Origin: Cantharellus purpuraceus
Lineage: Eukaryota > Basidiomycota > Agaricomycetes > Cantharellales > Hydnaceae
NCBI GenBank assembly: GCA_025174535.1
Contig: JALBUN010000015.1
Location: forward strand, 184,501-248,500
Length of the DNA stretch: 64,000 nucleotides
Reading direction: 5' to 3'
Both the position numbers and the translations under genes were made by a program. Position 1 is the stretch's first letter. Each line of letters begins with the position of its first letter. Positions 30,893 to 41,669 of this stretch are shown in pieces. The notes under the pieces were generated by a model. It worked only from the letters and a program-made list of their open reading frames with translations, did no database searches and was not told where the DNA came from.

Positions 30893-32238
30893 TTACTGGG
30901 TTCTACCTCTACATCTTTTTCTTGAACTAGGAATTTGAGATTGATCAGAGTCTGAATCAGATTGATCAGAGTCTGAATCAGATTGATCAGAGTCTGAATC
31001 AGATTGATCAGAGTCTGAATCAGATTGATCAGAGTCTGAATCAGATTGATCAGAGTCTGAATCAGATTGATCAGAGTCTGAATCAGATTGATCAGAGTCT
31101 GAATCAGATTGATCAGAGTCTGAATCAGATTGATCAGAGTCTGAATCAGATTGATCAGAGTCTGAATCAGATTGATCAGAGTCTGAATCAGATCGTTCCT
31201 TAGACCTTTTTTCTTGATGCCTTGAACTAGGAGTTTGAGATCGTTCCTTAGACCTTTTTTCTTGATGCCTTGAACTAGGAGTTTGAGATCGTTCCTTAGA
31301 CCTTTTTTCTTGATGCCTTGAACTAGGAGTCATTCCTTGCTTCCATGTTTGAAAATTAATCCTATTACCATCTACGTCATATGATGACATTTCATTCTTT
31401 CTAGTATATATTGTAGATAGTTTTCTAGGCTCACCATTTATGAATAATTCCATTCTATTTAGTCTACAAGACTGATCTGAGTCTATAAGTATATAGTCTA
31501 CACCTCTTTTCACTATCTTAAATGTCACCTTTCTGGTACCATTTTCCTGTAACCTTGTTACCTCCTGTTCTTGTTTTCCAGCCCAGTGATTCATATCAAA
31601 TTTCCAGTCAACAATCTCAGATATTATTGCTTTATATTTATCACCCTGTTTCTGAAGTTTATTAATGTCTGTTCCAAGTTCCACTACAGTATCATCTGTT
31701 TCTACAATCCACTCATGCACTTCAGATTTCCATTCCACAATGTCTGATATTGTTGCAATACATCTATTAACCTGTTTCTGAAGTTTATGAATATCTGTTC
31801 TATAGTCCAATATAAGATTCTCTGCATTATGTGTATTGACCTGTTGATGAATATCTGTTCCATGGTCTGATATTGTGGCAACACACCTATTAACCTGTCT
31901 CTGAAGTTTATGAATATCTGTTCCAAATCCTGATACAATATCATTCATTTCACTCATCCATTCATCTAAATTCTCTTTCCTGTCTGTCAAAGTAGTTATA
32001 ATTGTATTTTTTCCTCAACCTGTTTCTTAAGCACCTGAATTTCCTGACTCTGGGAATTAACCTGTTGTTCAAGCATAGTGATCTGCCTATCCTTTTCACT
32101 CATCCAAGACTTGACATTTATAAGATCAGATATTAATTCATCTTTTACTTCCATTTGACTTGCCATAGCTTTTATCAGTGCATCATTGTCACTTATCCAG
32201 CCTTTGATTGCTTTTATATCTTCAAAGATTTGTGGCAT
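30893..32238 (-). CDS. coiled-coil protein with 12 x DSDSDQS tail (cargo, frameshifted)
   Basis: ATG at 32236-32238 opens MPQIFEDIKAIKGWISDND, followed by coiled coil (ITMLEQQVNSQSQEIQVLKK). The frame ends at an A6 run (32007-32012 on the plus strand). One extra A would join it smoothly to the next 360 codons, so I treat both as one gene of about 440 residues. The second part repeats a module of the type GTDIHKLQ(R/K)QVNRC(V/I)ATIS several times. A compact region (VDYILIDSDQSCRLNRMELF) follows, then three copies of TPSSRHQEKRSKERS and twelve DSDSDQS units. A long coiled coil followed by a disordered acidic/serine tail suggests a structural or nucleoprotein-binding role, but no family is recognised. 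The 3' end abuts the later insertion. Confidence 0.55.
30937..31192. repeat. 21-bp tandem repeat, 12 units
   Basis: The unit ATTGATCAGAGTCTGAATCAG is repeated without apparent variation and encodes DSDSDQS on the minus strand. Perfect units imply recent expansion. Three 48-bp units encoding SSRHQEKRSKERSQTP follow at 31193-31335. Confidence 0.9.
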
Positions 32239-32384
32239 TTTCAAATCCCTCTCTGCTTATAAAACAGAAATGAAAAAACATAATAATCATTTTTTCTGAA
32301 CATTTGATATTTTGTATAGGCAGTAGATATATACATCTTGCTTTCTTAATAAAATGATTATTATGTTTTTATGTTATAAGCATT

Positions 32385-32711
32385 ATGAAGATGCTCTCTT
32401 TTATGCTTCAATGCAAGATAGAGTTTGATAGAAGAGTTAATGATTGGTATATATCTCGGATAGGATCCCTCCATGATTTGTTTCTGAGGTAAGTTCCTTT
32501 ATAAATATCAAGGTTCCAATCACTGACTTTATACAGATGTACTGATGGCACACTTCTGGAACAGAAATTAACAGAGTTATATACTAGTATGGAGCAGGAT
32601 CATTATTTTCCACCACTTTGGATGGAAAATCTGATGGTATTGCACCCTAAAGTACGAGGGATAGTCATACAGTCTCATGTTAGAACAAGATTATCTACCA
32701 CTATGCCCTAA
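32385..32711 (+). CDS. spliced 92-aa hypothetical protein (cargo)
   Basis: Exon 1 (32385-32488) reads MKMLSFMLQCKIEFDRRVND and ISRIGSLHDLFLR. A 48-nt intron with GTAAGT and TACAG borders (32489-32536) follows, then exon 2: CTDGTLLEQKLTELYTSMEQ, YFPPLWMENLMVLHPKVRG and the stop at 32709-32711. The intron restores the frame exactly and has consensus borders, which supports a real, eukaryotically expressed gene inside the element. Function unknown. It is transcribed away from the coiled-coil gene. Confidence 0.5.
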
Positions 32712-32777
32712 CTAAGTTACTTTGTTTTAAAAATAGCTTCACTGCATTAAAGGTGTTTGTTTCCAAGACTTTCCTAA

Positions 32778-33343
32778 GACGCTTATTCAGAAATACAACA
32801 AATACGTATGTACAACCTATTTTCCTCAAATTTTATACAATACACTTCAATTCAAACTTATTTTCATATTTCAACATGATTCTCAAATTTTACACAATAT
32901 ACTAGATTAAAACATATTTTGATATTTTGGCATAATTCTCAAAAATAATTCTTTTTTTCCTGATTTAGTGGTGGCAACTCTCTTGAAGGAACATCCAAAT
33001 ATCATTGATTCTTTCTTATACAATACTTATAACATAATTTGAACTATCTTTAATCCCCACCTGGTATTTGTATATCTAAATACCCTATATAATACCAATT
33101 ATATTAATACATACATTCCTATTATATCCATGTAAATAATTATGTTCATCTCAACCAAATGTCTTATCTTTAAAAGTTTATTAAAATATAGAATATATGT
33201 TTATATTTATGAAAATTTCACACATCCGAAATCTTTTAAGATATCCAAATTGTAACTCCCTGGCTTTATGTATCATTGAAATTCTGATGTATATCTCATA
33301 TACATCAGAATATTGTATACTGACATGATTCCGAACAAGCGTC
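32778..33343 (+). repeat. 566-bp terminal direct repeat, right copy
   Basis: Apparently identical to 25364-25929, same orientation, with the hairpin at 33281-33311. Its outer end GCGTC is followed by TTA (33344-33346), the right target duplication. Confidence 0.88.
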
Positions 33344-33490
33344 TTAGAGAATTAGAATCGGACTTAGGAACTAGGCATGATTTGATATTCAAACTGGGGA
33401 ATGAAGTCCCTAGTTGGACAACTTAAATACATATTTGAAATCTAATAATAATTACTCCGGTGATGGGTCTCCAAGGCCGACGGCCTTACA
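33344..33490 (+). repeat. TTA duplication and repeat A, right half
   Basis: Resumes repeat A after the AT-rich element and ends GGCCTTACA. The next base starts LTR C (TGTTTTGG), so two TG...CA-type repeats meet end to end. Confidence 0.8.
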
Positions 33491-35753
33491 TGTTTTGGAA
33501 CCCGCAAAATTATGGTGTTAGGGCAAACTCTAAATCACCACAATTCCGTGAATGAACAGCTGAGAAGAATATCAAACCCTGCTGCAGCACAACTCCAGAA
33601 ACAATTTAACTTTTGTACTTTGGTTACAATCCTTTGTATTGGTCAATGCAGACTATACGCAGAAAGGTAATACATTTCTTAGCAGCAAGAAATGAATAAG
33701 ACTTCCAGAGTCTAGAGTTCATGGACGCTTAGGGGTCCAGATATTCCAAAAAGAGGGGAATGCACTTAGAGGCTAAAGGAAGTAGTGGATGAATCCAACC
33801 GTCCAACCAGTGGCACTCAGAAGCGGGTAACAGTGATGTGTGAAGTAGTCTAGCAACTGCTTCACACGAGTTCAAGATTCTAATGCTCTGCAAAGGCAGT
33901 ACACACTAGTAACTTAAACAAGAGCACTAATGGCAGGACTATCGACAGACAATCTCACCCTGTAGATTTGTAGTCATGTGAGGCAGATACTACACTCATG
34001 CCCAAAGCAGGAATATCACTACTTTGAGTGCAATCAAGTACAGTTACACAACTGTAAAAGATCCTTGAACTGGTAATCAACAGTTACTGAGATAGAGGAT
34101 GACACTGTATGTTGTCAAGAATTTATTCAAGTAATATTACAATCTATTGGAGCAAGAAGGGGGAGTTTTATGATAAGGAAAAGTTGTGAAAAGTTTGGGA
34201 ATTTTTTGATTAAGGGATGAGGAGGAGGTGTTTTTCGATTTTATTTTGTGAGCCATCCTTTCGTTCTACGGGGGTGGCTACTACTCAAAAAGGGAGGTAT
34301 TATGATGATTTTCATTTGTCATAAACCTCAAGTCAAACGGGTAAAAATTCCTTTCTCTATAAAAAGTTTTTCCCCATGACATCACATATTATCAGTATCC
34401 ACATCATTTCTTTTATCATATGTTTCAATCTTACTAAAAGGCTTTTTTTTATCATGTGATTGTCAAATTGTATATTAACTACAACTGTGTATGAGTATCA
34501 AGAAGGAGATTCACTACTTTTAATCCCTTCCAAGCTGCAAACAAACAGCTTGTGTCAACTTTCTGTCGTTCCTGGAATAACTCCTAAACGACCTATTCGA
34601 TTTGAAATCTTTTGCATATCCCATTAGGATATTGCATCAACTATTTCTATCTCAAATTACGAACGATTTGGATTATTACATCCATTTCTATTAAGCAAAC
34701 ACTTTTTCGAAGTGTTGCTATTCCCATTTCTGCTCAAACATTTTGCAGAAGTCCCAGTTCTTAACCAAATATTCTGATATTTGGTAACATTACTCTACTA
34801 AACAACACCTTTCCATCGACCCCGCATATATCTGCATCCTTGCAGTAATTGCTCCCCTATTCAAAAATCTACTTCGCCACCATCCCTCACCTTCATCTTA
34901 CACTCACCCACAACACCCCTCCATATCTTTTCTTAACATATGTCACTCTAGTCACACTGGTGTGCAGAAGATGGGTAGAATATGATGGATATGTTTCTAT
35001 TTCAGAGGCAGAATGGCCTCCTTATATATTGTATTTACAGGGGCTGACTAATGCTTCTGGAATATTCTACCTATTAATATATGGAAGCTACTGGAAGGTT
35101 GTGGAAGGTGGAAGAAAGGGGTAGAATATTCCAAGCCAATCACAGGTTCTGATCACTGGACTAACACTGATCAGGAGCTGAATAATGGTTCTGGAAAGTT
35201 CTATCTAATAATAGAAGGAAACAGCTAGAATGTTATGGAAAGGGGTAGAATATTCCAAGGCAATCACCTGATTTGATCACCCATCAGCTGATCTGATCCC
35301 TGAGCTAGGCACTGATCAGGCAAAAAGAAGGGTGTCCACCCTGTTTTCTGCACTGGTTTGGACAGCCATGGATAGCCACATGTCATGTGATGATCTCCAC
35401 GGAAAATAGTGCCCTGAGAGGCTGTGGTTGTTAAGTTAGAGAATATTTATTGATCAGAGACATCTGAGCTTGAATTCAGGCTGAATGCCTGGTCCAAAGG
35501 TGGATAGCCAGCTGTGGGAAGGTTTGTGGGTGCCTATGGGTCCACAACTGTAGCACAGCAGAAATAAATGATTCTGGGCTGAGTTCTGCATGGAATATTC
35601 CCGGAAAAATATGGAAAAATAGAGAATATTTGAATAAGTCCATTCCAGGTACAAGCATCAAATATATGCTGATATTTAGGAATGGAAAAGCAAAGAATAG
35701 CACATTGGTGCTGCATAAATGGAATTTGATAGGGAAAAGGAGGTTCCCATACA
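33491..35753 (-). repeat. LTR C, minus orientation, split by LTR D
   Basis: The copy runs from TGTTTTGGAACCC to GGTTCCCATACA with LTR D (34113-34938) inside. Its left neighbour is the end of repeat A; its right neighbour is a repeat A fragment in the opposite orientation. The flanks (TTACA, CCGAT) do not form a duplication. Confidence 0.82.
34113..34938 (+). repeat. LTR D, solo LTR with TSD TATGT
   Basis: TGTCAAGAATTT to TCTTAACA, flanked by TATGT on both sides (34108-34112 and 34939-34943). The empty site CTGTATGTCACTCTAG is present in the other LTR C copies. Confidence 0.92.
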
Positions 35754-35932
35754 CCGATCCTGACTCTCTAAGTCGTACTCCGTCTCCGAAATCTCGGACA
35801 CCGGTATTAGTGAGGGCGCAGCACATAAGCTGAAGCCAAGTCCGTTCTGACCCCCACGATGTACTCTGACTCCGACCCAACCTCCGACCCAACCTCCGAT
35901 CCAATCTCCGACCCCAAATCGGACCTAGTGCA
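35754..35932 (-). repeat. repeat A fragment, minus orientation
   Basis: It matches the repeat A family read on the minus strand, ending CCTAGTGCATAACA. It interrupts the copia gag frame that continues to its right. Confidence 0.75.
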
Positions 35933-36219
35933 TAACAAGGTTCTAAAACAATCAGGGTTGAGCCAGGGATTTGATGGGTAAGGAGCACCTTGGCAGAGTG
36001 GTCTTCTTTAATCCACTGGGTGAGCACAGACTTCTGTTTGGGAGTGGGAGTTGCAGGGAGGATGGGGCAAACAGCAGTGCCATTAGAATATCCCCACAAG
36101 CCTTTTGCCTCAATGGCATCCTGGAAATGCATGGCAAATGCAGTCCAGTTCAAGCCAGTTGGCATAAGCCTAGGAACTGAGGAGGGGAGGTGATCAGTGG
36201 TGGTGAATGCTGTGGACAT
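35933..36219 (-). pseudogene. Ty1/copia gag (UBN2/retrotran_gag type), N-terminal fragment
   Basis: The minus-strand frame starts MSTAFTTTDHLPSSVPRLM and shows the copia gag pattern: GLNWTAFAMHFQDAIEAKG, then LWGYSNGT, PTPKQKSVLTQWIKEDHS and LLTHQIPGSTL. It is cut by a repeat A fragment after about 90 codons. Such proteins form the retrotransposon particle. A second, different copia gag start is at 61699. Confidence 0.75.
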
Positions 36220-39088
36220 CAGAGCAAGAGATGTTTATTGGGGTAGGGAGCAGGGAGCCCAATAACCTGTAAGATTTTGTGCACTGTATGAATAAACTCA
36301 GCATTTGTACAAACAATGTCAAATGACTGAGGAAGAGGGGATGACAAGCTAGCTGCTATATAGACTTTAGAGAACAATAAGACTTTAAGGTGAACAAAAA
36401 AGAATGTTTTTGCGACTTGCGCAAAAGCCATCTATATCAAACAACAAGACTTGCCGAATATTCTTGTGACATGGGGTGACACGGTTTGTCACTCTGCCAC
36501 ATCCACATTTCTACACCTGGGCGGTAGCTATGCTCGTCCATAGAAACTAAGGATAAGCCCTGTATCAGTTTCTGTCAGGGACATTGCCTATGGTTTTTCT
36601 TTGAAATGATGCCTTTCCAAAAGGTGTCTTGTCAGTGATGCCCATAGCCAAAACTGCTGTCTAATCTCGAGTCGCCTGCCAGATCTTTGCCAACCATTTG
36701 AGGACTTATGTAAGTCCCGCACTGGGTACGAGAGCCTGTCATGACAAGTTCCATCCATGAGGAAATGCAACACGACACACCTTAGGTCATGAGCGCAATA
36801 ATTTCCTCCTTTTCGGCAATGTTTCCTTCTGTGCCGCCATTGCAAAATGATCGCCGGGACTGGAATGTTGTGGCCTGTGACCTTGAGAAAATTGTGACAT
36901 GGGTAAAGAAAGGTGCACTCTTTGACCATTGTCGTGAACATTGCAACTATTATGACATCTGTTTAAGAACCCCTTCCACCACAACTTCTATTCAATATAA
37001 TGCAAGTACATCTACATAAATGATCTGTTCACGAAATGACGCAAGCGCCGGCAAAAATGTGAGTTATTGAAGTCGCCTCTTTCGAAGATGTCTACAACTA
37101 TTAGGCTATACTTCAATTAGTCAGACTCTGCGAGACACACTGTACCACCGGCAACCTGATCCTGAATTTGAAAGCCATTCGGGCCTATCGCACTCAAGTA
37201 GTGTCTCCTCACCTAGCGCATCAATATTCGGAACAAGCTCCTCTCGCTGATTCAAGGGTCGGTTCTCTGAGACAGATGCCAAATAACCGGTCCCTGCTTC
37301 ACTCCATGATGTGTTGACTTCGATCTAAATTCTAATAGGAAGGCGGACAGATCAGCAAGTGGAATACAGAGAGGTCCTTATCTTATAATGTCGGAAGGAG
37401 AATCGTGTTGTCCATTTAATGATAACAGCTTAGGACGTGAATGCATGCAATACTTTAACACGGATGGCTCCCCATGATGGCTTCAAGCCACGACCATCAT
37501 GATCTGCCTCTTCCTACAAAGCACAACAATGCTTCATGAGGATGTCCTGACCTCCTTGGAATGATCATCCCTCAGCTATCAGCCCCTGCTTTGACGGTAC
37601 CGAGACGCTCCCAGTCTCAATTGTCTTTGGAAAGTCACTTGCAAAAGACAAAAGGGGTAGCATCTCTTGGTTTCAGGAGGACTAGACGGTCACGCCAACC
37701 CTAATTTCCCCCGGGTGATAGCGTGTGATAACACTGAGAACTCCAGATTTCCAGGGGAATGAATACAGCCATGCTGGACAAGATGCAGCTTACCTCGACC
37801 ACTCAATCATTTCACTTCCTGCCCTGTGGACAGGACAACCCTGCAGTGTCATTGAGTACTGACCTTCTTCTATGGTGTATTATTACGTTTTATTTACAGT
37901 GTTCTGTTTTTTTTTTTTGTTTTCTTTTCATAAGAAAAAAAAAAGGAAGAAAAAACGTCTCGCATGTGTATGAGAGTCCTATGATCGTGAAACCTACTAC
38001 AAGTTCTTGGTACTGCCATCCCTTCTCCAATGTACAATAGGTTTAGACCATACACGTGGGGCTGTATACAAACGCCCGTCGAAGGAGCCTGATGACCGCA
38101 ACACTGGGAATCAGTATTTGTCAATGTTTGGTCCATGAGCCGATCCGCGACGCCACGGAATCTGCTGTACCGCAGACATGCCTGCCTAACGCCTGTGTGG
38201 CGCTCCCCGAGTGTCGTGTACGCCCCCGGAAATTGTATTACATTCCGTTTCAAAGCAAAGTACTTATATCCAATCAGCCAGTTACACCATGGCGTTGAAA
38301 ATAACAAAAGAACAAAAGCCCAGACGAACAGAAAAATCAAGTCAGAAACACTCTCGATCCGGGTGTCGGGGATCTATAGATCTCGTCACCGTCTGACCGA
38401 GAGTTACAGTCGTAGAGGCGCAGATGAGGATGCTCGTGATAACAAAATGCCTGAGGCCGGCTTAGGCCGCCCGGTCTGAGCTACATTGAAGCCTATCTCA
38501 CGCTAGCACTCGCGCACTGTGCTGCAAACCTCATGCTGGGCGCAGTCGTGACCCCTAATACCCCTTGCTAAGATTTGAGGTTCCTGTTTCCTCCCAAGGC
38601 GGAGCCCATTCCACGGCCTTGTCCGTGCATATATCTATTGTATCGAGAGGATGGATTGGATTGATTGTTGATAGAAAGTAAAATGATGAGGTGCTTACAT
38701 ACTGCGTACACCTACGGAGTTAGGTTGAAAGGTTCGTCCGAAAATTACTAGGCTATGGGCACTGAGCAGTCCGTCAACCAGCGGAATTAGGCCTGAAGTG
38801 AATCGGGGTCAGTTTTCGTCCTATCCAGGGTCAGGAATTAGTAGGGATTATCAGGTGCTGCGCAGCCCCCAAATCGTGCGTGTGGTACCGTCTGTATGGC
38901 GCAAATTCCAGCCAAGAGGGCTGATGCAGGATACAGAGCCGATTGATATGAAGCGATATCCAGAGAGCGCAGCCTTCGCGCAAATTTTGCTGTCACTCCC
39001 TACAGATCTTTAAAAAGCCGTTAAACTTCCCACATTTTAGATTCTTAAATTCGACTGCCCCTACAAGTACATCCCCGCTTGGGTCCCA
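36220..39088. other. intergenic, no supported gene
   Basis: Nearly 2.9 kb between the copia remnant and the RTA1 copy 2 promoter. Short frames on both strands show no domain. A T-run of about 13 bp and a nearby A-run at about 37908-37945 could pair into a weak hairpin. Nothing else was recognised. Confidence 0.4.
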
Positions 39089-39096
39089 TATAATAA
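39089..39096 (+). promoter_or_regulatory. TATA-like element of RTA1 copy 2
   Basis: TATAATAA followed by a C/T-rich leader, 82 bp before the ATG at 39179. Motif match only. Confidence 0.4.
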
Positions 39097-39178
39097 CACC
39101 TCCTCCCCTCCCCTTTCTTCGTTTCTGCTTTTCACTTCAGGATCCTCCGCTCCCTTGGCAGATCCTCAGAATCTAACA

Positions 39179-40444
39179 ATGTCCAGCAATAGCAGCAGTA
39201 CGTGGTTTCAAGTTTGAATCGCTTTGACTGCGATTCAACAAGTACACAGATACGAAATCAGGTGACATAGTCACTTCTACCTCATATTATGGATATGTGC
39301 CTACCTTGTGGGTCTGTGTAACGTTTGTCGTTCTCTTCAGCGTATCGACTGGTCAGTGTACTTTTTTATTCGTATTTTTATCATCCACAGTTATTGATCC
39401 ATTTGGTCCACCATAGTCGTTCATCTGGGACAAGTGCTTTTTGTCAAGCCGCGCCTGTACTGGCTCCTTCCTACTACGGTTATGTGTGGGGTTGGTGAAA
39501 TAATTGGTTGGAGTGCACGATACTGGAGCAACAGGAATCCTTTCAACCACAACGCCTTTTTGATGCAGTACGTCGAGTTTTGATTTCATATATTTGGTAG
39601 TGTAAACCCACCTTGTCGTCCTTTAATAGGATCACCACGACCATCATTGCACCGGTGTTCCTCACAGCTGCATTGTACACGATCCTCGGATTTGTCATCG
39701 AGATCATTGGTGCTCAGTTCAGTCGGTTGAGGCCAAAAACGTGTTAGTTTATTCAGTTTCTTTCAGAAAAGTGCAGCTGAAGAGTTGCCTTCATAGACCT
39801 GAAGATCTTCGTGACAGCCGATGTCCTTTCCCTGGTCATTCAAGCAGCTGGCGGTGCTATAGCCTCGGGTGCTACAACTAACTCCGGTTCGAATAATGGA
39901 GCACACATAATGCTCGCTGGAATCTTCGTTCAAATGGGTAAGTCATGAGTTCGTTGCCTCCGCTCCGTGCTGCAATAGGGTCTGACTGTTGTGATAGTCT
40001 CAATGCTGTGCTACACGTTATTGGCCGCCGAATTCCTTCTCCGGGTTTACTATCGTAAACCTGTCCAAGCAGGAGCTCATGCGTCGCCACCTGGTACACC
40101 CAATGACAAATCTTGGAAAGCAGGGACAGATGGAGGTTACTTACCGTTCCGTATAAGCTTGATGATGCTTGGACTGGCTCTGGCTACAATGTTTGTATTT
40201 ATCAGGTGCGTTGACATTACGACGATGTCTGTCGTTTCACTGACGTGAACATACATTCAGAACAATCTACCGCACCATAGAGCTTCTCGGCGGTTGGCAC
40301 GGACATATCATCAGGACTCAAATCTTCTTCGCGCTCCTCGATGCCACTCCGATTACCCTTGCTCTTCTCACTCTCAACGTCCTTTCCCCGGTTTATCTGC
40401 TACGGGTTGAGGAACGGGTTGAGGAACAGGGGTCGCTTGCATAA
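39179..40444 (+). CDS. RTA1-like lipid-translocating exporter, copy 2
   Basis: Complete spliced gene. ATG at 39179 starts MSSNSSN, then an intron, then SGDIVTSTSYYGYVPTLW. Further family signatures are CGVGEIIGWSARYWSN, APVFLTAALYTILGFVIEI, YLKIFVTADVLSLV, MLCYTLLAAEFLLRVYY and TIYRTIELLGGWHGHIIR. Intron positions match copy 1, and every join restores the frame. The C-terminus ends VEERVEEQGSLA; it is longer than in copy 1 because of a small duplication (GTTGAGGAACGG twice). Multi-pass plasma-membrane protein of the RTA1/RSB1 family; substrate unknown. It faces away from copy 1, with about 28 kb of mostly mobile DNA between them. Confidence 0.9.
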
Positions 40445-41669
40445 TTCCAGGATGCATTCGATAAATCATGCACCGATCCATTCTGTGAAGTATGTCAGTG
40501 CCGTAGATGTTGATAGTGATGACGGACTATTTAATGTTATTTTTACGACCTCATGCCAATAGGGTCATAAAACCACTCTGTTTACCATGTTCTAGGAAGT
40601 ATGAAGAGTTGGTGAAGTTGAAGAGTAGAGTATAGCACTCGCTTTCGAGTAGACGAGGTTCTGAGCACAGCCTCCTAGGCTTTCGCAGAATCGTGTCCTA
40701 TGAATGAATATTCGCACATCCAAGTAGTGCAGTCTCTGAAGCATGCCAAGATATATTCAAACGAAAAATCAAGGAAAGAGTACAATGTCGCATACAATGA
40801 ATACTTTTTCAGGAAGGCATCATCAGTGTAATTACCAAAGCTTCAACCCCTGTGAAAACCCACTCGGATTACTCAAGATTCCACCGGATGTCATCGGACC
40901 CTTAAGCTACGTCCGATGACATCCGCGCAAGTCCCAAAACCTGGACTATATCATATGGGTTTTGGATTAACTTGGTGTATTTTGTCGTCTGGCTAGATCG
41001 CCTATAGAGAACGGAGGGGACGAGGTGTGCTTGTTCATCACCGCGAAGTTGTTGCACAGCCTCCATTGAATGGGTGCGGGCTCAGGAGATGGTGGTACTA
41101 ACGTCCGATCTGCTGGGAGGTCAGGGTGAGGAATGTCGACCGACTGCATCCACACACGCTGCATTCATCAGGAAAAAGGGTCCCGGCATCATAACTACCT
41201 CGGCCGTGTATGTGTTGGATAAGCACCAATTCGGCGCTGCGTCAAAGGGATAATGGGACCAGTTTGAGACAAAGGGAATAAAGGGGCTTGGGGCTTGACA
41301 ATAAAATTGTATTTTTCTCTAAAAACTTGTATATAAGACAGCGACTTCAGGCATTGTAGAAGGGTGAATTAGTATGTAAGGCTGAAAATGCAAGTTTATT
41401 TACATGGCTATGGAGTTACTCAGTGTCTAGTAAGAACACTGAAAAAAATGGCATTGAGCAGTACCTATGGAGTTACTGTGCTACTGTAAGTAAAGGCAAG
41501 AAGAATCTGGAACAGATGCTCACCTCAGTGTCTAGTAGAGAGTATATGCTACTAATAATTATTAGCCCCAGCATATTCCAGGCTGTATAATAATTAGTAG
41601 TAGGCCATGAGAACATAATAACATAGAACATGTCCACCCTCACCTACAACACACTGCATCTCACCTCAC
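40445..41669. other. intergenic with hairpin, no gene seen
   Basis: Apart from the perfect inverted repeat at 40885-40925, I see only short unrecognised frames. From about 41280 the sequence becomes transposon-like and leads into the Myb/SANT relic. Confidence 0.4.
40885..40925. repeat. perfect 14-bp inverted repeat (hairpin)
   Basis: CGGATGTCATCGGA, a 13-nt loop, then TCCGATGACATCCG. It lies about 440 bp after the RTA1 stop and is not followed by a T-run, so it is not an obvious terminator. The inner part of each arm (GATGTCATC) is itself palindromic. Confidence 0.8.

Larger units (their letters stand above)
25364..33343. mobile_element. AT-rich 7,980-bp element with 566-bp terminal direct repeats
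   Basis: The element is delimited by the TTA duplication, by identical direct repeats at 25364-25929 and 32778-33343, and by short inverted ends (GACGCTTATTCAGAA against GACGCTTGTTCGGAA on the other strand). A 3-bp TTA duplication and a DDE transposase with D, D, E motifs fit the PIF/Harbinger superfamily. Long terminal direct repeats, about nine gene-like frames and a chromodomain do not fit the usual small Harbinger plan. Base composition is strikingly AT-rich against all neighbours. A higher-GC block at about 30060-30890 (with repeat B) is a later insertion. Each gene is listed separately. Class and mechanism are inference; the boundaries are read directly. Confidence 0.8.

Noticed and set aside
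30937..31192. Regular 21-bp repeat array that could look like a CRISPR-type array
   Set aside because: The units are contiguous without spacers and encode a DSDSDQS protein tail.
25364..33343. Reading the AT-rich element as an LTR retrotransposon because of its direct terminal repeats
   Set aside because: No reverse transcriptase, ends are GA...TC rather than TG...CA, the duplication is 3 bp, and a DDE transposase is present.
25364..33343. Mitochondrial DNA insertion as an explanation for the AT-rich block
   Set aside because: No mitochondrial gene is visible, a spliceosomal intron is present, and the block has transposon ends and a target duplication.
36588..36941. 117-codon minus-strand frame with several Cys and His
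   Set aside because: The cysteines follow no known finger spacing and no flanking exon fits.
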